In this document: in pieces, positions 18,570 through 26,300 of the stretch | Numbering within the stretch: position 1 is the stretch's first letter | Layout of the letters: each line of letters begins with the position of its first letter | NCBI GenBank assembly: GCA_016190205.1 | Contig: JACPQZ010000002.1 | Location: forward strand, 1-28,224 | Length of the DNA stretch: 28,224 nucleotides | Source of the DNA: Candidatus Omnitrophota bacterium | GTDB lineage: Bacteria > Omnitrophota > JACPQZ01 | Direction: 5' to 3' | Translations under genes and position numbers: made by a program | The notes under the pieces: model-generated | Told to the model about the DNA's origin: nothing | Seen by the model: only the letters and a program-made list of their open reading frames with translations | Databases searched by the model: none

Positions 18570-19856
18570 CTAACTCCCGTGGATAAAATCTTTGAGCGCC
18601 TCCAATGTCCTCGCGCACGCGCCGCGAGACCCCTCCACAGCGGTCCGGGCCCTGCGGCCGGCCTCTTCAAGGCGCGCGCGATCGTCCAAAAGCGTCCTCA
18701 CCACGCGCCCCAAGTCTCCGCGTGACGCAACGAACCCTGCCCCGTTTGCCTTGAGCCGCTCATAGACATCGCTGAAATTGGAGACATAGGGTCCAAAGAT
18801 AATAGGTTTGGCGAACTGTGCCGCCTCGATCGGATTTTGACCTCCCTTGGGCACGAGGCTTCCCCCGATGAACACAACGTCAGCCGCCTGATAAAATGAA
18901 ATAAGATCGCCGTAGGTATCTACGATTACGGCGCGGGGGCTTCTATCAGCGCCGTTCGTGCCTATCTGGGACCAGCGCGCCGATGGAATTTTTCTCCTGC
19001 GGAGCGCGCGTTCAATATGCCCCGCGGTTTCAATGTGCCGGGGGGCAACCACCCATTTCAAATCACTGAAACTCTGCACGAGCTCCGCGTACGCCTCAAC
19101 CAGGATGTCCGCCTCCCGGGGGTGTATCGAGCCCGCCACCCAGATGGGGGAGTCTTTCCACATCTCCTTAATCCGTACCCCCGCATCTCCGCGGGGGGCT
19201 TCCTCGGCAGTCAGGATATTGTCAAATTTAAGATTCCCCACCACCTGCACGCGGTGCGGGGGCGCCCCCAGACGTATGGCGCGCTCCGCGTCCTGGCCCG
19301 TGCGCATGAGAAAAAGGTCGATCTTTTTAAAGACTGGACTCACCCAGCGCGCCAGCTTGAGATACGCCGCAAAGGAGCGGTCTGAAATCCTGCCGTTCAC
19401 GACCGCGACAGGGACCTCCCTCTTCTTAAGCACATCTATAAGGCTGGGCCAAACTTCTGTTTCCACCATCAAAAACAATTTTGGATTGACCATACCAACC
19501 GCCCGGCGAACGATCGGCCCCAGATCGAGGGGAAAGTAAAAGGCTGTGTCCTGCCCGGACACAAGGCCGCGCGCCTGCACCTGACCGGTGACCGTCGTCG
19601 TGGAAATAGCCAGGCGCTCGTCCGGGAACTGGAGGCGAAAGGCGGCTACGAAGCTCTTCAGGGCATTCACTTCTCCCACGCTCACGGCCTGGATCCAAAC
19701 CGGACGCCTGCCTTTAAACCGGGCGGCGAGTTCCCGCGGGTAAATCCCCAGCCGGGCCGAAAACCCGGGCGCCTCCCTGCGGCTTTGTACCCAACGCCTC
19801 ATAAACACGGGAAGGTACCCTAAGAACAGTAAACTTAAGACTAGGCTATAAACCAC
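18570..19856 (-). CDS. waaA: 3-deoxy-D-manno-octulosonic acid (Kdo) transferase
   Basis: WaaA (KdtA) transfers Kdo from CMP-Kdo to lipid IV-A at the inner membrane. The 428 residues begin with a hydrophobic anchor helix and carry WIQAVSVGEVNALKS, STTTVTGQVQA, FYFPLDLG, METEVWPSLID and PVAVVNGRISDRSFAAY. The C-terminal half has GGSLVPKGGQNPIEAAQ, IFGPYVSNFSD. These are all family signatures. The start is GTG with a GAGTGAT-like site six bases upstream. The product of KdsB is its donor. About 67 bases separate it from xerC, and it heads the envelope cluster. Confidence 0.95.
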   Translation of the reverse strand: MVYSLVLSLLFLGYLPVFMRRWVQSRREAPGFSARLGIYPRELAARFKGRRPVWIQAVSVGEVNALKSFVAAFRLQFPDERLAISTTTVTGQVQARGLVSGQDTAFYFPLDLGPIVRRAVGMVNPKLFLMVETEVWPSLIDVLKKREVPVAVVNGRISDRSFAAYLKLARWVSPVFKKIDLFLMRTGQDAERAIRLGAPPHRVQVVGNLKFDNILTAEEAPRGDAGVRIKEMWKDSPIWVAGSIHPREADILVEAYAELVQSFSDLKWVVAPRHIETAGHIERALRRRKIPSARWSQIGTNGADRSPRAVIVDTYGDLISFYQAADVVFIGGSLVPKGGQNPIEAAQFAKPIIFGPYVSNFSDVYERLKANGAGFVASRGDLGRVVRTLLDDRARLEEAGRRARTAVEGSRGACARTLEALKDFIHGS

Positions 19857-19896
19857 TTGGATATCACTCTAAGACCTGCTTGCTCTTTTTCCGCCC

Positions 19897-19931
19897 CACG
19901 CTTCACGCTTCACGCACGACGCTTTACGCTC
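19897..19931. repeat. Heptamer array, CACGCTT family, overlapping the 3' end of xerC
   Basis: Five units: CACGCTT, CACGCTT, CACGCAC, GACGCTT, TACGCTC. The array fills half of the 67-base gap between xerC and waaA, and the last two units contain the xerC stop codon. Confidence 0.8.
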
Positions 19932-20790
19932 TTGGATGCGCCTGGTCATATGCCTTCTTGAGCCTTTCCATCGTGACGTGCGTGTACACCTGGGTCGTGG
20001 AAAGATTCTTGTGCCCCAAGAGTTCCTGCACGGATCTTAAATCCGCCCCGCGATCCAGAAGATGCGTGGCAAAACTGTGCCTTAAGACGTGCGGCGAGAT
20101 GCGCTTTGCCTGGGCGGCCTTTGAGAATGAACGGCGCACAATCCGCCGCACGCCCCCATCGCTCAATCGCCTGTTCCCGCGGCCTAAGACGAGGGGGTCT
20201 TCGACGTCACGCCGGGGACGCCTCTTTAAGTACGCGCGCACCGCGTGGATGGCCGTCTGTCCCACAGGAACTAGCCTCTCCTTCCGGCCTTTTCCACGGA
20301 CCTTGACGAGCGATCCCACGAAATCCACATCACGGATCGACAGCGCGCAGAGCTCCCCCACGCGCATCCCGGTGCTGTAGAGAAGCTCCATCACCGCCCG
20401 GTCCCTTAAGCCTAGGAGGGTGTCCCCCCGTGGAATCTCCAGTCCCGCGGCCACTTCGGCGACCGACATAAATCGGGGAAGCCGCCGGTCCAGCTTAGGC
20501 GTAGAGACCGCGGCCAAGGGATTCGCCTTCAGGTAACCGTCCCTCAACAGGAACTTAAAAAAAGATCGCAGCGAGGCGAGACGCCGGGCAATGGATCGTT
20601 GAGCGTAGTTTTTTGATTTGAGCTCCGCCAGATACTGGCGGATCTGAAGCCGGCCTATACCCTCGACAGGAAGGTCCTTGGCAAAGCGCTGGAACGCCTC
20701 AAGGTCGTTTAAGTAATTTCGTACAGTGTGGGAAGAGGCGTTACGCTCCGCTTCCAAGTAGGCGATAAACTTGCGGATGTAACGTTCCAT
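19924..20790 (-). CDS. xerC: Tyrosine recombinase XerC
   Basis: This 288-residue recombinase has the N-terminal SAM-like core-binding domain and all catalytic residues: R143 in STGMRVGEL, K167 in VRGKGRKER, H234 and R237 in HVLRHSFATH, H260 in LLGHKNLSTTQVY, and the nucleophile Y269. It resolves chromosome dimers together with a partner at dif. XerC and XerD are hard to tell apart by motif. I prefer XerC because the dprA-topA-xerC order here matches the known Bacillus arrangement. The partner Xer and a dif site are not in the window. Confidence 0.9.
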   Translation of the reverse strand: MERYIRKFIAYLEAERNASSHTVRNYLNDLEAFQRFAKDLPVEGIGRLQIRQYLAELKSKNYAQRSIARRLASLRSFFKFLLRDGYLKANPLAAVSTPKLDRRLPRFMSVAEVAAGLEIPRGDTLLGLRDRAVMELLYSTGMRVGELCALSIRDVDFVGSLVKVRGKGRKERLVPVGQTAIHAVRAYLKRRPRRDVEDPLVLGRGNRRLSDGGVRRIVRRSFSKAAQAKRISPHVLRHSFATHLLDRGADLRSVQELLGHKNLSTTQVYTHVTMERLKKAYDQAHPRA

Positions 20791-20795
20791 ACGTT

Positions 20796-20910
20796 AAATT
20801 CCAAATTCCAAATCACAAATCCCAAACAAATCATAAATTCAAAATCCAAAATTCAAAACGTCTTATCACTCCTCCGTTTGGGATTTGGTGCTTGGGATTT
20901 GGGATTTTCC
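20796..20910. repeat. Inverted pair of AAATTCC/AAATCCC heptamer arrays, hairpin between topA and xerC
   Basis: The left arm (from 20796) has units AAATTCC, AAATTCC, AAATCAC, AAATCCC and, after a break, AAATTCA, AAATCCA, AAATTCA. The right arm (20877-20910) reads TTTGGGA, TTTGGTG, CTTGGGA, TTTGGGA, TTTTCC, the inverse family. A short loop of about 20 bases lies between. The whole 126-base gap from xerC to topA consists of this structure. No gene is inside. Confidence 0.75.
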
Positions 20911-20916
20911 GCATAC

Positions 20917-22920
20917 TCACCTTGATTCTCCTGTCTGTGCCGCTTGTGCGGGTGCCTTGGGCAGCTTGTGCGTCGCGTATCGGCACTTGGGATATTGAGA
21001 ACAACCGTAAAAATAACGCCCGCCGCGCGCGCGTCGCTCCACGAGCTCCCCGTCACAACCCGGCTGGGGGCATTTGACCCCCGTCGTAATGGACTTGGTG
21101 CTCTTGCACTCGGGAAAACCCGTACAGCCCAGAAACCTGCCGTGCGGGCCGTACTTAATGGCCATGGGCTTTCCGCACTTTTCGCAGACCACGTCCGTTT
21201 TGGAAAGCTCGGCCCTGACATCCTTCATGGCGGTCTTGGCCGTGTCCACGCGGCCCATGAAGGGGCCGTAGAAGGTCTTCACGATCTCGCGCCAGTTGCG
21301 CTTCCCCTCCTCCACCTCGTCCAGCTCAAGCTCCATAAGCGCTGTAAACCCGGCGTCCATGATCTGCGGAAAGTGGTCTTTCAAAAGGTCAGTGACGATC
21401 ATCCCGAGCTCGGTGGGATGGAGCTGTCCCGACTTGCGGCGCACGTAGTCCCGCGCAAGGATGGTGGCGATCGTCGGGGCATACGTGCTCGGCCGGCCGA
21501 TGCCTTTTTCCTCGAGCATCTTGATCAGCGTGGCGTCCGAATAACGGGGGGGCGGCTGTGTAAAATGCTGGGCGGGGGTTAACTTAAGGCAATGGAGCTC
21601 CTCGCCCGCAGTAAGCGCCGGCAAATCCTTCGCACCTTCCTCATCCCAGGCCGGAAAGACCGCTAGAAACCCTTTAAAAAGAACCCTCTGCCCGCTCGCA
21701 TGGAAGAGATACTGCTTGGCCTCGACATCCACCCCCGTCTGTAGAAACTCCGCGGCCTCCATCTGGGAGCTCACAAAACGCCGCCAGATGAGGGTGTAGA
21801 GCTTCAATTGATCGGGCGTCAAAAATGCCTTGATGGAATCCGGGGTCCGGTGAACGCGGGTGGGGCGTATGGCCTCATGCGCCTCCTGTGCCCTCTTTTT
21901 GGAGCGATACTGATGCGGCTTTTCAGGCAGATACTCTTTGCCGAATGTCTCGCCGATGTAGCTCCGCACTTCCTCGAGGGCTCCATGGGCGACGTGCACC
22001 GAATCCGTGCGCATGTACGTGATAAGTCCCACGCTCCCCTCGGGCCCCAGCTCCACGCCCTCATAGAGCTGCTGCGCCACGGCCATGGTCTTCGTGGCGC
22101 CGAAGTTAAGCTGATTGTAGGAATCCTGCTGAAGCTTGCTGGTCGTGTAGGGTGCGGACGGAAATCTGCGGCGTTTGCGTTCTTCCACATCCTTGACGCG
22201 GAAAGGGGCCCCTTCCAAATCAGCCAGGATTTTCTTCGCCTCTTCCTCTTTTCTGATTCTGTGCTTATGGCCTGCGACCTGTTCCAGCTCCGCCTCAAAA
22301 GCTCCCTTCGCCTCGGGCCTCTTGGATTCCAGGGTGGCCGTGAGGGTCCAGTATTCTTCGGGTTTGAAGGCCTGGATTTCCTTTTCACGTTCGCAGATAA
22401 AGCGCAGGGCCACGGACTGCACGCGCCCCGCCGAAAGCCCCCGCCCCACTTTTTTCCAAAGGAGGGGGCTCAAGTTGTAGCCCACAATGCGGTCGAGCAC
22501 GCGGCGGGCCTGCTGGGCGTTCACCTTGTCGGTATCAATGTGCCGCGGGTGGGAAAAGGCCTCCATGACCGCGGTCTCCGTGATCTCGTGAAAGATAACC
22601 CGATGCATCTTTCTTGCCCCGTCCTCCAAGAGTTTGGCGAGATGGGCGCTGATGGCCTCGCCCTCCCGGTCAGGGTCGGTGGCGAGATACACTCCCTTCC
22701 TTCCCTCCGCGTCTTTTTTAAGCTGGGTTACCACCTTGCGCGCCTTAGGAATGATGATATATTGCGGCTCGAAATCGTGTTCCACGTCGATCCCCATCTT
22801 GGAGCGCGGGAGATCCATGACGTGCCCCATCGAGGCCGTCACCTTATAATCTGCGCCCAGGATTTTGTTGATCGTTCTGGCCTTGGCCGGAGACTCCACG
22901 ATGACGAGTGATTTAGACAT
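20917..22920 (-). CDS. topA: DNA topoisomerase I
   Basis: TopA relaxes negatively supercoiled DNA by a single-strand break. The 667 residues contain the Toprim domain (VIVESPAKA at 6-14; TDPDREGEAI at 81-90), the catalytic Y302 in LITYMRTDS, and at the end two zinc-binding domains, CEKCGKPMAIKYGPHGRFLGC and CPQPGCDGELVERRARGG with a following CSQYPKC. Length and order are normal. The ATG at 22920 overlaps the end of the four-helix-bundle gene by eight bases. In Bacillus topA directly follows dprA; here the thiS and cassette region separates them. Confidence 0.97.
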   Translation of the reverse strand: MSKSLVIVESPAKARTINKILGADYKVTASMGHVMDLPRSKMGIDVEHDFEPQYIIIPKARKVVTQLKKDAEGRKGVYLATDPDREGEAISAHLAKLLEDGARKMHRVIFHEITETAVMEAFSHPRHIDTDKVNAQQARRVLDRIVGYNLSPLLWKKVGRGLSAGRVQSVALRFICEREKEIQAFKPEEYWTLTATLESKRPEAKGAFEAELEQVAGHKHRIRKEEEAKKILADLEGAPFRVKDVEERKRRRFPSAPYTTSKLQQDSYNQLNFGATKTMAVAQQLYEGVELGPEGSVGLITYMRTDSVHVAHGALEEVRSYIGETFGKEYLPEKPHQYRSKKRAQEAHEAIRPTRVHRTPDSIKAFLTPDQLKLYTLIWRRFVSSQMEAAEFLQTGVDVEAKQYLFHASGQRVLFKGFLAVFPAWDEEGAKDLPALTAGEELHCLKLTPAQHFTQPPPRYSDATLIKMLEEKGIGRPSTYAPTIATILARDYVRRKSGQLHPTELGMIVTDLLKDHFPQIMDAGFTALMELELDEVEEGKRNWREIVKTFYGPFMGRVDTAKTAMKDVRAELSKTDVVCEKCGKPMAIKYGPHGRFLGCTGFPECKSTKSITTGVKCPQPGCDGELVERRARGGRYFYGCSQYPKCRYATHKLPKAPAQAAQTGESR

Positions 22921-23338
22921 TAAACACCGGTTGAACTTTTCTCGTGCTTCGTGCTTCGTGCATCGTGCTTCGTAAAATACGGTCCTGCGTGAGACTCTTT
23001 GATAGATTGGTCGCCATTCTCATCAAATGGTCGATGAGTTCATAGTTATAAGCGCATTTAGACTTATCGATTAGCTCGAGCTTCTCAGCAATAATCAGTT
23101 GGGTTTCCAGTTCGGCTAGTGAACCCATAGCAATGTCAAGAAAATACTTAAATTCCTTATTGCGATTTCTTTTAAATCCTTCCGCGATGTTAGAGGGAAC
23201 CGAAATAGCGCAACGTCTCATCTGTGCCGTTAAACCGTAAGCCTCGTGTCCGGGGAATGTCTCCGTTACCTTATATATTGCTACGACCAAATCGATTCCT
23301 TTCTTCCAAACATCCAGTTCTTTAAAACTTCTTGCCAT
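22913..23338 (-). CDS. Four-helix-bundle protein (S23/IVP family)
   Basis: The 141-residue protein is a typical member of the family named after proteins encoded in 23S rRNA intervening sequences; these form pentameric four-helix bundles related to Avd. MARSFKELDVWKKGIDLVV, AYGLTAQMRRCAISVPSNIAEG, KEFKYFLDIAMGSLAELETQLIIAEKL match throughout. The function is not established. The last about 20 residues are coded by the TCGTGCT array and end inside topA, so they may not be original. In 23041-23280 I count 101 of 240 bases as G or C (42%), well below the neighbouring genes, which suggests transfer. The gene lies exactly between two inverted heptamer arrays (22942-22974 and 23352-23386). Confidence 0.92.
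   Translation of the reverse strand: MARSFKELDVWKKGIDLVVAIYKVTETFPGHEAYGLTAQMRRCAISVPSNIAEGFKRNRNKEFKYFLDIAMGSLAELETQLIIAEKLELIDKSKCAYNYELIDHLMRMATNLSKSLTQDRILRSTMHEARSTRKVQPVFNV
22942..22974. repeat. Left heptamer array of the four-helix-bundle cassette
   Basis: Four and a half units of period exactly 7: TCGTGCT, TCGTGCT, TCGTGCA, TCGTGCT, TCGTA. They are translated in the 3' end of the four-helix-bundle frame. The right partner at 23352-23386 is inverted. Confidence 0.9.
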
Positions 23339-23351
23339 GATTCACTCCCTT

Positions 23352-23386
23352 TACGATGTACGAAGAACGAAGCACGATGCACGGAC
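23352..23386. repeat. Right heptamer array of the four-helix-bundle cassette, inverted
   Basis: Five units: TACGATG, TACGAAG, AACGAAG, CACGATG, CACGGAC. Read on the minus strand they give the same CTTCGTG/CATCGTG family as the left array, so the two form an inverted pair around the gene. It lies 13 bases upstream of the gene's start. Confidence 0.88.
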
Positions 23387-23405
23387 ACTGCTCACCCACC
23401 ACGCT

Positions 23406-23612
23406 CTACCCCCCTCCCATCATCGTGACGATTTCCACATGATCGTTCTCTTTCAACCGAACTCGATTATACTCGCTGTGGCAGACGATCTCGCGGTTGA
23501 CTTCAACGGCTATGTTTTCCGGCCGCATCCGGGATTGTTCCAGGAACTCCTTGACCGTGACGGTCCGCGGGAGCTCCGTCTGCGTACCATTCAGTATAAT
23601 TCTAATAGCCAT
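23406..23612 (-). CDS. thiS: Sulfur carrier protein ThiS
   Basis: This 68-residue ubiquitin-fold protein ends in MMGGG, with the C-terminal Gly-Gly that is adenylated and then thiocarboxylated to carry sulfur for thiazole formation. IRIILNGTQTELPRTVTVKEFLEQ and AVEVNREIV are typical of ThiS; MoaD-type proteins usually lack this NREIV pattern. No other thiamine gene lies in the window, so it is isolated from its partners (ThiF, ThiG). It overlaps the dprA stop by 11 bases, which couples its translation to dprA. Confidence 0.88.
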   Translation of the reverse strand: MAIRIILNGTQTELPRTVTVKEFLEQSRMRPENIAVEVNREIVCHSEYNRVRLKENDHVEIVTMMGGG

Positions 23613-24525
23613 CTCGAGTTACCGCCGTGCGCACCGACCTTACGAACCGCCTGCCCGGAAGTTCCTGTGCCAGTTTTTTAAGGGTCAGCGTCATGAGTCC
23701 CTGGATCACGTCCTGGGCAGGGAGCGTAGACGCCTGGATGAGCTCATCGACGTGTCTCGGCTCATCGCCCAGCATGGAATAAAGGTGCGCCTCTTGATCT
23801 ACGAGGGCGGGCGCTTCTGGAGAAACCTTTCTCTCGGGAAGTCTTAAATCACTCAACTGGGGGATCTCTTCCAGGATGTCATCCACGTTGTGGACGAGCT
23901 TAGCGCCATCCTGGATCAGACGGTGCACGCCCTCCGAGCGCTCGGAGGTAACCGGGCCGGGCACCGCGAATACCTCGCGCCCGTCCTCCATGGCCAGCCG
24001 GGCCGTGATGAGGGAACCGCTTTTTTTAGCGGCCTCGACCACCACGACCCCCAGGGAAAGCCCGCTGATGATACGGTTTCGTTTGGGGAAATTGAAGGGC
24101 TGGACTCCTTCGCCCGGCTCAAATTCCGTGACGATCGCCCCTCCCGTATCCAGTATGCGCCGGGCAAGCCCTGCGTTTTCACGCGGGTAAATGAAATTGA
24201 GGCCGTGCCCCAGGACTGCGACAGTGCGGCCTTCTACCGCAAGCGCCCCCCGGTGGGCCGCGGCATCGATCCCTACCGCGAGCCCGGAAACAACCGTGAT
24301 TCCGCGGGCCGCTAGCTCTCCGGCAAGACGTTCACAGACGAGACGGCCATAGTCGGAGGCATGGCGCGAGCCCACGAGCGCGATCATAGGCTGCCTCAAG
24401 GCCTCCGGATCCCCCTTAACGTATAACCTCTGCGGGGGATCGGAGCTTTGTCTTAATAGCTCGGGATAATCGCTACCGTTAAGCTCGAGGGTGCGACATG
24501 CGTGAGTCAATGTATTCATGGCCAT
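23602..24525 (-). CDS. dprA: DNA-processing protein DprA (Smf)
   Basis: DprA binds single-stranded DNA entering during transformation and loads RecA. The 307 residues hold the Rossmann-like core with IALVGSRHASDYGR, VVSGLAVGIDAAAHRGAL, TVAVLGHGLNFIYPREN and FPKRNRIISGLSLGVVVVEA, then a C-terminal winged-helix region. The N-terminal SAM domain of long forms is absent, as in many short DprA proteins. The start (ATG at 24525) overlaps the aroB stop by ten bases. Confidence 0.94.
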   Translation of the reverse strand: MAMNTLTHACRTLELNGSDYPELLRQSSDPPQRLYVKGDPEALRQPMIALVGSRHASDYGRLVCERLAGELAARGITVVSGLAVGIDAAAHRGALAVEGRTVAVLGHGLNFIYPRENAGLARRILDTGGAIVTEFEPGEGVQPFNFPKRNRIISGLSLGVVVVEAAKKSGSLITARLAMEDGREVFAVPGPVTSERSEGVHRLIQDGAKLVHNVDDILEEIPQLSDLRLPERKVSPEAPALVDQEAHLYSMLGDEPRHVDELIQASTLPAQDVIQGLMTLTLKKLAQELPGRRFVRSVRTAVTRDGY

Positions 24526-25610
24526 TTAAGCTCCGCGAGCGCGCGCCTTATGAGAGGCGTAGTATATCCATCGGCCACGACCACCTTGCCCAGCCGTGTG
24601 GGGATCACAAAGCGCTGACGCCCCCCCGAGCGCTTTTTATCGTACACGAGATGCTCGAGGACGCGCGCCACAGGCACCCTCCGCATGCGCGTGGGAAGGC
24701 CTGCCTTTCTTAAAAGGGCCTCCTGCCGCGCTACAAAGAAGGGTTTAATAGCGCCCTTCCAAAGCGCAAGGCGCGCCGCGCACATCATCCCTAGACTCAC
24801 AGCCTCCCCGTGGGTGAGCGTGCGGTATTGACCGGAAGCCTCCAGGGCGTGGCCGATGGTGTGCCCGTAATTTAAGATGGCCCGCAGATTTGACTCCCGC
24901 TCATCGCGAGAAACTACGTCGGCCTTAATGCGCACACATTGGGCAATCGCGTGCGTCATCGCATCCTCTTTCATGCCCCGGAGGTCCGCCACGCGCCGCT
25001 CAAGATATGCGAAGAGGGCCGCGTCCCGTATCACCCCATACTTGATAACCTCCGCAAGCCCTGCGGAAACCTGACGGGGAGAAAGGGATTTGAGCGTGGA
25101 AACATCTTCGATCACGAGTGCTGGCTGATAAAAAGTTCCGACAAGGTTTTTTCCTTCGGGCAGATTGACCCCGGTCTTTCCGCCGATGGCGCTATCCACA
25201 CAGGCGAGGAGTGTGGTCGGGCAATGAACAAGACGAATGCCGCGCATATAAGTCGAAGCTACAAAACCCGCGAGATCCCCTACCGCGCCGCCGCCCAGGG
25301 CCACAAGCGTAGCGGAGCGGTCCAATCCTTTTTTAAGGAGCGTGCTCCAGACTTGTGCGGCCACTCCGAGCGACTTGCCCTTTTCGCCGTCGGGAATGGG
25401 AACGACCGTGACAGGGAACCCGGCCGTCTTAAGCGAGCGCCCGAGCATCGGAAGATAAAGCCTCCCCGCCTTCCCGGCAGTAATGACCGCCGCCTCGCCT
25501 TTTAATCCGGCTTGCTTAAAAAGAGTCCCCGCTCTTTTCAAAAGACCCGCGCCTATCCACACCGGGTAGGACCTTTTTCCAAGAGGAACCCGAACGCATT
25601 GCGTCGTCAT
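24516..25610 (-). CDS. aroB: 3-dehydroquinate synthase
   Basis: AroB makes 3-dehydroquinate, the second shikimate-pathway step, with NAD and a divalent metal. The 364 residues contain PDGEKGKSL, ALGGGAVGDLAGFVASTYMRG, VDSAIGGKTGVNLPEGKNLVG, GLAEVIKYG and the metal-binding NYGHTIGHALE and HGEAVSLGM. Length is normal. It follows aroK after a 51-base gap that carries a heptamer array and is followed by dprA with an overlap. Confidence 0.97.
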   Translation of the reverse strand: MTTQCVRVPLGKRSYPVWIGAGLLKRAGTLFKQAGLKGEAAVITAGKAGRLYLPMLGRSLKTAGFPVTVVPIPDGEKGKSLGVAAQVWSTLLKKGLDRSATLVALGGGAVGDLAGFVASTYMRGIRLVHCPTTLLACVDSAIGGKTGVNLPEGKNLVGTFYQPALVIEDVSTLKSLSPRQVSAGLAEVIKYGVIRDAALFAYLERRVADLRGMKEDAMTHAIAQCVRIKADVVSRDERESNLRAILNYGHTIGHALEASGQYRTLTHGEAVSLGMMCAARLALWKGAIKPFFVARQEALLRKAGLPTRMRRVPVARVLEHLVYDKKRSGGRQRFVIPTRLGKVVVADGYTTPLIRRALAELKWP

Positions 25611-25622
25611 GGCGAGCTTTTC

Positions 25623-25657
25623 TTCGTGATTCGTGAATCGTGAATCGTGGTTCGTAA
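25623..25657. repeat. Heptamer array, TTCGTGA family, between aroK and aroB
   Basis: Five units: TTCGTGA, TTCGTGA, ATCGTGA, ATCGTGG, TTCGTAA. The array fills most of the 51-base gap. The family is closest to that of the cassette arrays at 22942 and 23352, but no inverted partner is present. Confidence 0.85.
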
Positions 25658-25661
25658 AAAA

Positions 25662-26168
25662 TTAGCAGCGAGCACGCAATTTGTCCGCAATCTCATCCAC
25701 CACCTCATCGACTGAACGACCAGACGTGTCTACCTTAAACTCAATCCGGTCATAAAACGGCTGACGCTCCGCCAGCAGCGATTCTACACGCTTCCTCGTC
25801 TCGCCCCCCTCAAGCAGGGGCCGGTCGTCCATGTCTTTCAAGCGGTTCACCAGGGTATCCAAATCGGCATCCAGGCAGACCACGATCCCGTTCCGGGAAA
25901 GGTTTTCCAAATTTTCCCTGTTCAAAACGACCCCGCCGCCGCAGGCGATGACCGCATCCCGCTCCTCACCCATCCGCCGCGCGAGCTCCGCCTCCCACAG
26001 GCGAAAAAATTTCTCTCCCTTCGTCCTAAAAATCTCAGCGACCGTCATGCCCTGCTCCTCTTCGATGATAGAGTCCATATCAAAGAACGCCCGCCCGAGC
26101 CTTTCCGCGAGCGCTTTTCCTACCACCGTCTTCCCGGAGCCCATGAAACCTATCAGAATGATGTTCAT
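25662..26168 (-). CDS. aroK: Shikimate kinase
   Basis: AroK phosphorylates shikimate with ATP. The 168 residues begin MNIILIGFMGSGKTVVGKAL with the Walker A motif GSGKT, followed by FFDMDSIIEEEQGMTVAEIF (shikimate-binding Asp), FFRLWEAEL, ACGGGVVL and the lid DRPLLEGG. All expected residues are present. Together with aroC upstream and aroB downstream it forms a shikimate cluster. Confidence 0.96.
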   Translation of the reverse strand: MNIILIGFMGSGKTVVGKALAERLGRAFFDMDSIIEEEQGMTVAEIFRTKGEKFFRLWEAELARRMGEERDAVIACGGGVVLNRENLENLSRNGIVVCLDADLDTLVNRLKDMDDRPLLEGGETRKRVESLLAERQPFYDRIEFKVDTSGRSVDEVVDEIADKLRARC

Positions 26169-26182
26169 AGCTAAAACTCAAA

Positions 26183-26300
26183 AGAAACCAGAAACCAGTT
26201 GCCAGAAACCAGAAGATTACAGATACCAGATACCAGAATTGTTTTTCTGGAATCTGGTTTCTGGTATCTATCTGGTAACTGGTCTCTGGTTACTGGTTTC
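26183..26300. repeat. Long imperfect inverted repeat of CTGGTTT heptamers between aroC and aroK
   Basis: The left arm (26183-26240) has units AGAAACC, AGAAACC, AGTTGCC, AGAAACC, then after a break AGATACC, AGATACC. The right arm (26247-26300) carries CTGGAAT, CTGGTTT, CTGGTAT, CTGGTAA, CTGGTCT, CTGGTTA, CTGGTTT. The arms can pair as a stem of roughly 50 bp with a tiny loop. The right arm touches the aroC stop codon. The structure fills the 132-base gap; no gene is inside. Confidence 0.85.

Noticed and set aside
18560-18670. LpxK starting at the ATG at 18670
   Set aside because: It would overlap waaA by about 100 bases and add about 37 residues that relatives lack; a TTG at 18559 after the waaA stop fits the family length.
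21808-22911. Long plus-strand open frame opposite topA
   Set aside because: It is a mirror of a clear minus-strand gene in high-G+C DNA, has no recognisable domain and no ribosome binding site. The same holds for the long plus-strand frames opposite aroC (26352-27383) and GT9 copy 4 (11679-12587).
22913-23338. Avd component of a diversity-generating retroelement
   Set aside because: The fold family is related, but no reverse transcriptase, template repeat or variable repeat is present near it.
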